64,000 bases of DNA from Diogma glabrata (Eukaryota; Arthropoda; Insecta; Diptera; Cylindrotomidae), in the NCBI GenBank assembly GCA_963693315.1, contig OY856188.1:251821905-251885904 (forward strand), given 5' to 3'. Shown here piece after piece: positions 10,804 through 21,834 of the stretch. The position numbers and the translations under genes were made by a program. Below the pieces are notes generated by a model. That model was not told the DNA's origin. It did not search any database and worked only from the letters and a program-made list of their open reading frames with translations. Each line of letters begins with the position of its first letter. Position 1 is the stretch's first letter.

Positions 10804-10918
10804 AGTTTTAGAACACGAGGGTAACCTTGTGGGACAAAAATGTGTCTGCTATTGTCGAATCCGACAGTAGACATTTTGGAATGCTTGGGTTGTCGGACTC
10901 GACTCGAATTTTTATTTT
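10804..10918 (+). repeat. Fragment of the intronic foldback element
   Basis: About 115 bases match the centre of the foldback element at 50422-50990. Shared stretches include gttttagaacacgagggtaa, tgtgtctgctattgtcga and gggttgtcggact. Only part of one arm and the loop are present, so this is a truncated copy of the same family. Confidence 0.75.
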
Positions 10919-12610
10919 ATGCTTTGTATAAAAATTGATGCTAACCGTTGAGATTAGGTTTCTTGCACTTTTTTCAAACACCATACAGTTCGTAAGATTT
11001 TTGACCTAAAAATATTAATTGACTTGACTTGAATTGGCTATTGAAATTTATGGAAACCTTATTATCGAGTGTCTATTAAATAGTAATTGCAATGAATTCA
11101 TCTATCATATGATAGATTTGGTAGAGTTGATCTATAAAATCAAAGGAAACAAATAAATCTCCACAAACACTAAAACGTAATCTTTCAAATATCATACATT
11201 CAGATTATCCTAACTAATCTGTTAACGGATTATTAAGTTTGATATTAATATTTGATTATTGCTACCAATTTATTTTTGCTTATTTTTTTTATCAGTAATC
11301 CATATCGTAATATTTCATTAAAATAAAAGTTGATCCTCATTAAAATCGTTCAGTTAGAAATTAGATTATATTATAATTCAAAAATAATGAAACAATTTAA
11401 TTTATAACCAAAAGAAAATGAAAAAAATGTTTTTCCTAATATTTTCATGAAAAATCTCTTGTCGTTTCTGTATCCTAATTTTTGTTTCGTTTTATTTTGA
11501 ACAGTATTAATTTTTATTTGTAATTAAAAATCTGTACCCAGGATTACACGTTTTTGTTATTATTTTGTGCGTCTCTGGTTAATATAATCTTAATTCTTAA
11601 TAGTTAGCTGGTAAATAATTTTTTTCTGTTATAATTAGATTTCTATGAAGGAATAAATAATTAATGAATCAATAATTTTTTAAGTATATGTTTATCAAAA
11701 ACTATATATCAGCCCTATAATGTTATGTTTTACGAATGAAAAAACAAATAAGTAATATAAATGGATTGGAACCAAATTAATTTAATTTGCAATTGTGGGA
11801 ATTATCAAGGCGTGTAATTAGGGTTGTGAATTGTGATGAATGTATTTTTCGAAATCATATAATTGCATTTGCTGGTACAAGTTCAATATTTATAAAACAT
11901 TAAATTACAAAACATCAATCTTTATTTGACTCCCACACAAATTGGCTTTTATTTATAAAACTTTCGATATTCCATCAAAATTAATATTTCAAACAAAAAA
12001 ACACAATTTCCAAACTTTTAAAACAAATTTTCCAGATTTGTAACGAAATACAAAAAAAAAATACAAAACTAACTTTTTTAATTTTCTAGTTTGATTTACT
12101 TATTTTTACTTACTATTAAGAATAAACAACAACAATCTGTTCTAATTATTCGATCAGATAGTTTTCCGTAATTGAAAATTAATAAGTTTTTCCGACAACT
12201 TAATGATTTTTTAATTAATTGTTGAAAAAGTAATTGAAATTCACAGAATAATATATGGAAAGATCATGAAATTCACCTTCCAAAATTAACTTTTTACAGG
12301 GTGACAAAGAATTATAATTTTATTGAGTGTAATAGCTATAAAAGTTTTATGCGATGTCATTGTTTGACTTTTGAATATTTTCTTTCACAAGTAATTTGTC
12401 ATAATCATAAGAAGAAGGTTCATTCTTTTATGATGAATTGTTGTTTATCTTTTTAAACATCTTGATATTGAAAAAGTCTTGATTTCAATTTTTTTTTTAA
12501 TCGAAATTATTTTCCTTCACTTTTACACAAAGATGGGTTGGGTATGTTTTTTGTTACTTTTTAGAAAAACACTAAATGTTTTGTAATCAATTAGTTCGGA
12601 AATTCACCTT
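10919..12610. other. AT-rich intergenic DNA
   Basis: Very AT-rich sequence with no recognised coding or RNA feature. Confidence 0.55.
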
Positions 12611-14070
12611 AAAAATATGGAGGGGCTGAAATCTCACAGCTCTGAGATATCAAGACTTCGGTCTGGGTTGAGGATTTTGATATAGTTTTCGGCAAAAAAC
12701 TTTTATGAGGACATGGTTTTTAGTTTTGGGCAGCGATGTATATCAAACATAACTCTTTGTTAAAGTACAAGTATTTTTTATCTCTGTTTAAAAATTTATT
12801 ACAAAACTAACACGAAACATCAATACGTTGCCGGAAAATTATAATCAAAATTCCAAAAATATTGTTAAATTAAATAAAACCAAACTTTTTCAAAATTCCA
12901 AAAATATTCCAAAAATTAGAATAATATCAAATATTTAAATTTTTTCTAAATTACAATAATATTTCAAAAATTCTTAAAAATTCAAACTTTTTCCAACATT
13001 CTAAATATATTGCAAAAATTATTACAAAATCAAAAACTGAAAATTTTTTCAAAATTCCATAAATTATAATAATATCAAAAATTAAAAATTTTCCAAAATT
13101 CTACAAATATTCCAAAAATTCTTACAAAATCAAAAATTAAAACTTTTGCCAAAATTCTAAATATATTGTAAAAATTATTACAAAATCAAAAATACAAACT
13201 TTTTCAAAATTCCAAAAATATTTCCAAAACTATAACAAATTCAAAAATTTCCATGTCCAATTTCATTTTAAATTACATTTACGTCATAAAAACAGCTACA
13301 TTTTCTTCCCAAAAATTGGCTAAAAAAATAAATGAAATCATTTTTTGACACACTTGACATTATTTTTTGACAAACTTATAATGCCATAATTCTCTATAAT
13401 AATAATAAAATATCATGTCACATATCATTAATTTTATTTTTTTGTAAAAAATTGGGTAAAAAATAAATAAAAATCTTTCTTTTGACACACTTGACAACAT
13501 TTTTTGACAAACTTATAATGCCATAATTCTCAATAATAATAATAAAACTTCATTTCAAACAAACAATTAATTTTATTTTTTTTCCAAAAAATTAGGTAAA
13601 AAAATAAATAAGAATCTTTCTTTTGACACACTTGACAACATTTTTTTGACAAACTTATAATGCAATAATCTAGATTTTGGTCTCACATACCAATCCCGAC
13701 CATCAAGATTTCTCCAAATTCAATGTTCCTACTCGTAATCACTTAAAATGAACGTTTTTTATGCAAATTTCCTTGTTTTGACACCTTTTCGATTTTTTTG
13801 ACACACTTCCGGTACGGTTATCGAACACATCGTCCTTTCGGCTCTTCCTATTAAGTAAACCTATTTTTAGCAAAAAAAATTTTTCAAATCCGTCCAGCGG
13901 TTTTCTAGATTTCGTCGGTTGTGACGGCCGACAGACAGACATACATTTTTTTTTTTGCTTTTTTAGAATCAGTAGGTCCTAAAACGTCGAGAAATGCCAA
14001 AAAGAGTGGGGGTAAGAATTTCACTTTTGGCTCATGAATGTAATACTTAGGTCTTTCAGACCGAAGTAAT
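12611..14070 (+). repeat. 1.46-kb repeat, copy A
   Basis: This block recurs, strongly conserved at both ends, at 14104-15579. It opens with an imperfect palindrome (atctcacagctctgagat), then acttcggtctg at 12655. It ends with the inverse, cagaccgaagt, at 14057-14067. Those 11-bp inverted motifs suggest a DNA-transposon origin, although homology between copies extends about 45 bases left of the first motif. The interior has a run of near-repeats of the type aaaattccaaaaatatt, then three copies of a ~138-bp unit. Last comes a GC-richer block (tccggtac, gtccagcggttttc, gacagacagacatac). No protein is encoded, so it is at most non-autonomous. Confidence 0.8.
13311..13672 (+). repeat. Three ~138-bp tandem units inside copy A
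   Basis: Units begin at the attgg/attagg phrase near 13315, 13451 and 13591. Each contains ttgacacacttgaca, ttgacaaacttataatg and an ATAATAATAA run. Copy B carries only two such units, so the array has changed length between copies. Confidence 0.75.
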
Positions 14071-14103
14071 TTCGTTTTTGAAAGTTTTAGCTTTGAATAA
14101 GGA

Positions 14104-15579
14104 GAAAATATGGAATACTGAAATCTCACAGCTCTGAGATATCAAGACTTCGGTCTGGGTTAAGGATTTTGATATAGTTTTCGGCAAAAAACTTTTATGA
14201 GGACATGATTTTTAGTTTTGGGCAGCGATGTATATCAAACATAACTCTTTGTTAAAGTAAAAGTATTTTTTTATAGCTGTTTAGAAATTTATTACAAAAA
14301 TAACACGAAACATCAATACGTTGCCGGAAAATTATAACAGATTATAAATTAACATAATTTAGTGAAAAGATGATACACTCAGCAAACTACTCAAAAACTT
14401 CTCCATTTCGCGTTTCGAGAAAATATTACAAAATCACAAATTCATATTTCTTTCAAAATTCCAAAAATATTGTAAAAATTAAATAAAATCAAACTTTTTT
14501 CAAAATTCCAAAAATATTCCAAAAATTAAAATAATATCAAATATTTAAACATTTTCTAAATTCGAATAATATTCCCAAAATTGCAACAATATTCCAAAAA
14601 TTCCAATAATATTCCAAAAATTCTTAAATATTCAAACTTTTGTCAAAATTCTAAAAATATTGCAAAAATTATTACAAAATCAAAAATTGAAATTTTTTTC
14701 AAAACTCCAAATATTATAATAAAATCAAAAATTTATAATTTTTAAAAATTCTAAATATTACCAAAAATTCTTACAAAATCAAAAAATTAAAACTTTTTCA
14801 AAAATTCTTAAAATAATGCAAAAATTATTACAAAATCAAAAATACAAACTTTTTTCAAAAATATTTCAAAAACTATAACAAATTCAAAAATTTCCATGTT
14901 CAATTTCATTTTCAATTACATTTACGTCATGTACAGCTACATATTTTTTCCAAAAAATTGGATAAAAAAATAAATGAAATCATTTTTTGACACACACTTG
15001 ACATTAATTTTTTGACAAGCTTATAATGTTATAATTCTCTATAAAAATAATAAAATGTCATGTCATACAAATAATTAGTTTTGTTTTTCCAAAAAATTAA
15101 AAAAATAAATAAAAATCTTTCTTTTGACACACTTGACAACATTTTTTTGACAAACTTATAATGCACTAATCTAGTTTTTGATCTCTTCCAATCCCTACCA
15201 TCAATATTTCTCCAAATTCAATGTTCCTCGTAATCACTCGTAATCACTTAAAATGAACGTTTTTTAAGCCAAAAATATGAAAATTTGCTGTTTTTGACAC
15301 ACTTAATGATTTTGTGACACACTTCCGGTACAGTTATCGAACACAGCGTCCTTTCGGACCTGTCCCTTGTGTATACCTTTTTTTAGAAAAAAAAATTTGA
15401 AATCCCTCCAGCGGTTTTCCCTGCAGCGTAGGTAATGACGGCCGGACAGACATACATTTTTTTTTTGCTTTTTTAGAATCAGTAGGTCCTAAAACGTCGA
15501 GAAATGCCAAAAAAGTGGGGGTAAGAATTTCACTTTTGGCTCATGAATGTAATACTTAGGTCTTTCAGACCGAAGTAAT
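14104..15579 (+). repeat. 1.46-kb repeat, copy B
   Basis: This is the second copy of the repeat, about 33 bases after copy A. Its acttcggtctg starts at 14147 and its cagaccgaagt is at 15566-15576. The ends are nearly identical to copy A. Near 14334-14430 it carries about 100 bases (with cagcaaactactcaaaaact) that copy A lacks, and it has one fewer 138-bp unit. The head-to-tail arrangement looks like a tandem duplication followed by internal gain and loss. Confidence 0.8.
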
Positions 15580-15677
15580 ATTTTGATTGCATAAACAAGA
15601 TATTGTTGATAAAAAATTAGCAACTCCTTGTATATTTTTTGGATTTTTCTCAGAGAATTTTTTATCTTATACGTGTT

Positions 15678-15761
15678 TTGGTTGGGCTTCGAACCTATAC
15701 TGAATCAGTGCCATGATTCGAATCCTTTAACAGAAACGCTATCCAACTACGCCACCAAGGC
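15678..15761 (-). repeat. tRNA-Asn-like head of a SINE
   Basis: On the minus strand the sequence begins GCCTTGGTGGCGTAG, carries a good A box (TGGCGTAGTTGG) and a CTGTTAA anticodon-loop-like stretch. Two B-box-like motifs follow, GGATTCGAATC and GGTTCGAAGCC. It resembles tRNA-Asn(GTT), but the arms do not pair properly and the body is rearranged. I read it as a tRNA-derived SINE head or tRNA pseudogene, not a working tRNA. Confidence 0.55.
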
Positions 15762-16189
15762 GATGATATTTCAAAGTTGGAATCTCATCATTATTTATCT
15801 ACTTAAGTTGAGTTTTTTACTCAGTAGATAGTCCTCTTGGCAGATCAGAACGTGTAGTTTCTGCATATTTCGAAATAAGTTCTGGAGCCCCTAATCCCCT
15901 CCTCTAAAGGTTTGTCACTACAGTAGATGCAATTGGCAGAAACATAATAAATTCGACTGGCGTCTATTTCAGCAGGATAAAAATGTTAACCAAGCAACTG
16001 CATTGATCACGTTCATTTTTCTACGAATTTTTATTCCAGCCAGTATTTTTATTCCAGTATTTTTTATTATATTTTCATTTTTATTCCAACCAATAACTCC
16101 AATTCTAAGCGTACAATTTTACGCACCACTAAAGGCAGCTGATCGTGCTGGAACTTTATCCGAGAGGTTGGTAATAACTTTATCAAATC

Positions 16190-17720
16190 TTCTATTCCAC
16201 CATTAATGGCTAGTCAAGGCAACCTTGTAACCGAAACCAAAGCGAAAGCAGATATACTTGCGGCAAATTTTTGCGTCGAACATTCTACCTGTCCAATCAT
16301 CAATGAACAAAATTTATTTATCGTCTAAGAATTTGCGGTTAACACTACTTAATTTAAATCTGAGCAAATTTACTGGTCTAGACGGTATAGCTGTATACTA
16401 AAACCCTGTGGTGATACCCTGGTTTATTCACTAATTTGTCTCTTTCATTTATCCCTAAACTCGGGCTATTATACATCATTGTGGAAACTGACCAATTTCC
16501 AACCAGTCCCGAAAAAGGCTACCTGACTCTTAAAACTATCGTCCCATTGCATTAACGTCAAAACTTGCAAAAGTTATGGAAAAAATTATCAATTATAAAC
16601 TAATGGTATTTCCTGAAAACTACAATTGTCTCCACGACCGCCAATATAGATTTCGTAAAGCACGGTCTACTGGCGAGATCATGTCAGTCCTTACGGAGAA
16701 ATGGGGTGTATCAATTCATGACTTTGGTGAGATTCATATCATTTCCCTTGACATATCCAAAGCGTTTGACAGAGTTTGGCATCGGGCTCTTATCAACAAA
16801 TTTATTTCATTTGAAGTCTGTAAGACCTTGATCTGTTGGTTAGAAGATTTTTTTATCCCAAACATCTATCAGAGTAGTGCTGGATGGTGCAATGCCAGCT
16901 AAATTTTAAATTCAAACACCTGTTAAGTGTACGGTCTTAAGGGTACGGTTTATAAACTACAAACCCAATGTATAGCTTTGCGAATGACAGTACTATCTTC
17001 CATTACTATTTTTTTTAAAAAACAGCCATCTAATCTAACTACTAATTATTATCGTAGAAAAATGGTTGAATCCTAGGATGCAGATCTTGAGTTAATTCTG
17101 GACTGGGGTAAACAGAATTTTGTGACATTTAATTCTATGAAGTCATGCGTTTTGTCTCATAAAACCTCACTGTATAGCGCCAATGCAGCCTTTTCCAAGG
17201 TATTATTATTAAACTCATGGCATGACATGTTCTTTCCGAAATTGGGTTCCCAACGATTTGGATTCCTACGTCGTTGTAAAAGCTTTTTCGCTCCATCTGA
17301 AATCACTATGATCTTTAAAGCATATTATATACGACCGATCCTCGAATTCGACTCACATTTATGGGCTGCAGCACCAGCAACCTTTTTAAATTTTGTCGAC
17401 AGAGTTTGCAGTAGTACATTGAACTGATTAATGACCCAATGATAACATCGGGTATGGATTCGCTGCATCATAGAAGATTGGAGCTCTCCCAATATTCTAC
17501 CGATTATACTACGGTAAACCCTCTAAAGAAATTAATTACTTCTCCAGGAGCCACAAGATAATCTTTGCATTCCCATCAGTATACCTTGGAGGTCTCTCCC
17601 TGCACCACACAATCTCTAAACTTTTACAAACTTTTGCAGTATATCAACACTATTGTTCCCGCCCTATCCCAAGTTCTGGATTGGTTCAACCAAGTTCCGA
17701 ATTGATCCTTCCAACTTTCC
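16190..17720 (+). pseudogene. CR1/Jockey-like reverse transcriptase, degraded
   Basis: This is a plus-strand non-LTR reverse transcriptase broken by several frameshifts and stops. Blocks in order are IPPLMASQGNLVTETKAKAD (~16200), the SKFTGLDGIAV block (~16365, usually TGPDGIP), and ALTSKLAKVMEKIINYKL (~16550). Then come DRQYRFRKARSTGEI, ISLDISKAFDRVWHRALINK (~16740), FVTFNSMKSCVLSHKTSL (~17120) and RFGFLRRCKSFFAPSEI with YIRPILEFDSHLWAAAPA (~17260-17390). The FADD segment near 16975-17000 is too decayed to read cleanly (SFANDST-like). The endonuclease is absent, consistent with 5' truncation. Related elements lie at 8645 and 60923. Confidence 0.85.
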
Positions 17721-19189
17721 TTTCATATGGTTAACACGTGGATCAAGCTTTAGAGAGGTATAATTTAAGTGATTAACCTGAACTATGAAAAAATTTGAGA
17801 GATTTAAGTACAATCTAGAACTCCTTATATTTTACTATTACTATTATAAGTTTAAGTCTTTTGCACAAACGACTTCTTAATCCTAAGATTTTTTCTTAAT
17901 GTAAAAGTGGCAACAAAACTGCACCCATTTTTTGATTTTTTAAATACTTTTTGTTTTTATTCTACTTTTCCTCTAGTCCTCTACTATTATGTTACTAGGC
18001 TAGGCAAATTATGTTTTGACATAAATTTTATAGAATATCATAAGAACTGATATTTTCCATTTTGTTTGTGCTGATTGGGTTTTCCATTTTGTTATTAAAG
18101 GAATTACATTACAAAACTTCCAAATTTTAGCCAAATGGGCGGAGTTTGCTGGTACATTTTGATATAAAGAAAAACTAAATATTAATGATTTAAATTTCAG
18201 TGCAGCTTTTTGGGTGTGAAAAATTGTAAATTTGATACGAAGTTGTTGTCCCTGACATAATTCATATGTCCGGAAAAAATTTCTTTTTTGCATGAATCAC
18301 CGCTATCGATATAACTTATCGTCTTTCTTTACTTACTTTTCTCAACCCCATTTTCAGTGGTCTTTTCTTCTATTGCTGTCTCAGGTTTTTATGATGTTTA
18401 TTCATCATATTTTTGAGAATACATATTTGTACATTTTTGGATTGCAAAAGGTCAGTCGATCGGAATCAGTTTTTGGAGTCATTTCGTGAATACTCCAAAC
18501 GCTTGAATTTTGATTGGCTTAATTAAATTAAAACTAAATAATTCTAGTCAAATTTATTTTTGTTGTGCGGGTTGTATATTGATGAATTAGTTTAATTTTT
18601 GGAATTAGATTAATTAGAATGAGGACAATCGAAGAGGATTACTGAGACCGAGAAGATTAAATCTCCCCTAGGATTCTTTTTGAGATAACATCGAGAAGTA
18701 AAACCAATAAGTTGAGTGATATTTTTTTTTCTTTCTCGGCAGTTAAATAAAAATAGAAGACCTAGATACTTAAATTTGAATTCGGAGTGATGAATGAATC
18801 GCTATTTGCCCGTAGTGCATTTTTTATTTATTAACGTTGGAATTACTTCATTTTTTTTGTTAATCATAGGGTCTTTTTTTTAATTCAACCATAAAACCTG
18901 TGTATACTTACACTGACGTTCTTCGTTTTTTAATTCGACTGGTGTAATACACAGTGTCGTCGAATTTACTCTGAATGGTATGCTAGAGTAAATCGTGTAA
19001 ATTATAACACAAACAAAAAAATGGTTTCATATGATTTTTTTTTATTTATTATGTTTAATTTATTTGTTATATTATATTAAATTAATTTAAATTTTAAAAT
19101 ATTAGAGTTTTTATCAGTAATTATAGTTGAAAATGAAATTTTCAATTTTTACGAAGACGTGGATCATCTTTGATTCCATATGTTATATT
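17721..19189. other. AT-rich intergenic DNA
   Basis: No recognised gene. The retroelement 3' end fades into AT-rich sequence. A moderately GC patch around 18890-19000 shows no protein or RNA signature I can name. Confidence 0.5.
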
Positions 19190-19415
19190 AATACTACCAA
19201 TTGGCTTAATATTGGAAAGAATTAATACGTGTTATTATCTCGTCAATTTTTACTTACAACCAACGTCTGGTCTATTGGCGCAATGTTGGAAACAATCAAT
19301 ACATGTAATTATCTCATCGATTTTTAATTACGACTATCGCTTGGTCAGCATTGGAAAGAATCATTACCTATTATTGTATCATCAGTTATTGCTTGGTGTA
19401 AATTGGTCAAGATGA
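19190..19415 (+). repeat. Imperfect ~70-bp tandem repeat, about three units
   Basis: The phrase ttggaaa(g/c)aat(t/c)a followed by a ttattatctc(a/g)tc-like stretch recurs at 19213, 19286 and 19351, spaced 73 and 65 bases. The units are diverged. The 81-codon open frame across them is a by-product of the repeat. Confidence 0.55.
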
Positions 19416-21480
19416 ATTAATAATTTTCGTCGGCATGAAGAGTTGGAGCCGGAGCAATCATGCGATGAGTGAAACATTAATTTTAAGTTTTTAAATGTAA
19501 TAATTGTAGTTATGTGTGTGTGATGATTTCGGTTTCTTTAGCCAGATCCGCCTTCTGATTTTCTTTTGCGTGCAGTTCTGAATTTGCACTGAATTGGGGG
19601 AAATTACTTCTCGAACACACATGACTAAAGCTCGCCGGAATAAAACATCGCTTGGCACGCAGTCCAATTGCCTTATGAAAAATTATAACAGGCAAATATT
19701 GGCATGAGGCAAACTTTAGGCTCGTATTTAAAAAAAAAAAAGAAAACAATTGAGTTCAGATGTTTCTAGATATGGATGTTCTGCTATATAATGCAGATAA
19801 ATAATTCCATGAAGTGTTTTAAAATTGATAGGATTGAGTTCCCCCATTTGCACTTCAGAACTTTTACGGACGTTCTGATAAAGAAATGCGCGTACTGAAT
19901 TTTAAAGCACGCTAAATGAGAGAATGTTCCAAAAATACAGTGTTTGGTCCGCTAAGCACGATCCAATTACGAACACTGTGGTAAACTAAATTGAACCTGG
20001 TGTTGTTTTTAACAATTTATTGGTCGAATGGGTTACAGATTGAGGATTACGTTAACCAAAACTAAAGATAGATCAATTTAGGGGAAAAAATTATAATAAT
20101 ATAAAGCTCCATTAAAATCATCATTGTGATCTAGAAAGCACGAATTAAAAAAAGCTTTAACCTTTGTTATTTTATGGAGAATAAATACTTCGATTTAAAA
20201 AACGAATTACCATTTATGACATTTCGAAGAAATATAATATTTTGTTTAACTAATCGCTAAATTAATAATTTTAATATTCTTAGACCTTTCACTCCTTAAT
20301 GAATTAAACACATCATTTGAACTTTCACACCTCAACTCAATACATATTTGATTAAATACTTTCAATATTTTGTCAATTAAAAAGCTTATCTGTTTTAATA
20401 TTATTTCTAGCAAACAAAAAACTATATTGATTAAAGTTTATCAAATTAGATCATCAGAAAATGATACTAAAGAAAATTTAAGAACTTTTGTAACATGGGA
20501 AAAATACTTTTTTTTCTGTTTTACTATGATGATTGGATTTAAAGATAAGATGTTATAGTTTATCGGAATTTTGACTCCTTGACTTTTTACTAATGCAATA
20601 ACACAAGAAATAAAACTTTTTTTGTATTACCTAACTATGAATAATGGAGATTTACATGACTGTGGAAAAATGTTTTAACAACATTTTAAAAAACATTGCA
20701 GTTTCAAAAGGGTATTGGTCTCTTAATTCGGAAAATTTAACCGTTTAAGGCTGTTTCAAAACGCATGTCATTCTATTAAAAAAATAAGCTACAGATAATG
20801 GTTTTATGTATGTCATTACGAAGTAAAAATCTCTTATAATGTGAAACCGATTATACTGTAGACTTTGCGTCTAGTAGCGCGTGATCTAAATCATGTTCCG
20901 AATAAATGTAATTTTTCCTAAATTATATTGTATTATATTAAAATTAGAACTATCAAAAGTAAACTTATTATTCATGACGGTTAGTAGACTGAAAAATTAA
21001 AAACATCTTTTGGAATAAATAATATAACTTTGGATTATATTATAAAATACTGTAAATGAAATGAAAATTAAGGAACACATTAATTAGAATAACCGTCTAA
21101 CAAAAATAATTTAAGGAATGGGAAAAAATTAAAGTTATTTCTAATATTGCTTTGTTCAAAATCATTCGAAAAATAATTAGTGGATAGTTAACAGCATTAA
21201 AATCATAACATACTACCACCGCATTTTCCTTACATGTAGAATGAAATCCATAACACAAATTAAAAATTTAGGCAATATTTTTTTTATACCAATTACACAA
21301 CAACATTTATTCTCACAGCTAAATAATTTATACCATTTCCATTTATCTATTCAATTTTCATCAAAAAGAAAAACGAAAAAAAAACCAAATTCAATTCCAC
21401 AAGAAATCAATCAATAATAAAAAGTAAAAGGTAAAAAGTAAAAATAGATTTGAAATAAAGAAATAAAAAAGTCAAATCGT
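19416..21480. other. Intergenic DNA with a GC-richer island
   Basis: At about 19510-19735 there is a clearly GC-richer island with a 79-codon minus-strand frame that I cannot assign. It may be part of an unrecognised mobile element. The rest is AT-rich and featureless by eye. Confidence 0.4.
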
Positions 21481-21516
21481 ACGAAAAATAAATTGGAGAA
21501 AATAAAATTCTTAGAC

Positions 21517-21834
21517 ATGAAGGATCAACTTATCTACAAAGATGAGTTGACAAGTAGATTCGGTAAAAACATCAAGTACACACATTTCTTAGGCTACCTG
21601 GTACAGCAGGTTTGCATTTTTAAAATATTGTTCCAAATAACAATAAATTGTTTTGCGAGAAATACATTATTTGCTTGCTTCTTCTGCAAAAATAAATTAA
21701 TGGTTTTTTTATTTTGGTCATTTATCTTTTCTCTTATTACTAAATTAAATATATCGAAAAAAACTTATAGTTTTGTTATAAACTTTACACTTATTAATAT
21801 TGTAATAAAAAACTTGCCGACATATTTTTTATGA
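21517..21834 (+). CDS. Possible orphan exon, function unknown
   Basis: The first 31 codons (21517-21609) read like real protein: MKDQLIYKDELTSRFGKN, then IKYTHFLGYLVQQ. They are followed at once by cag|gtttgc, a plausible splice donor at 21610. Beyond that point the frame becomes a low-complexity, Phe/Ile/Asn-rich translation of AT-rich DNA and stops at 21834. I therefore suspect the exon, if real, ends at 21609. The frame is open a little upstream (to about 21490), with no strong acceptor. No family is recognised. Confidence 0.2.
   Translation: MKDQLIYKDELTSRFGKNIKYTHFLGYLVQQVCIFKILFQITINCFARNTLFACFFCKNKLMVFLFWSFIFSLITKLNISKKTYSFVINFTLINIVIKNLPTYFL

Noticed and set aside
13739..14129. Two overlapping minus-strand frames in repeat copy A
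   Set aside because: They cover the conserved end of a non-coding repeat; the corresponding region in copy B does not keep the frames.
15628..15831. 67-codon plus-strand frame across the SINE head
   Set aside because: It is the reverse complement of a tRNA-like sequence; the apparent protein is an artefact seen with such elements.
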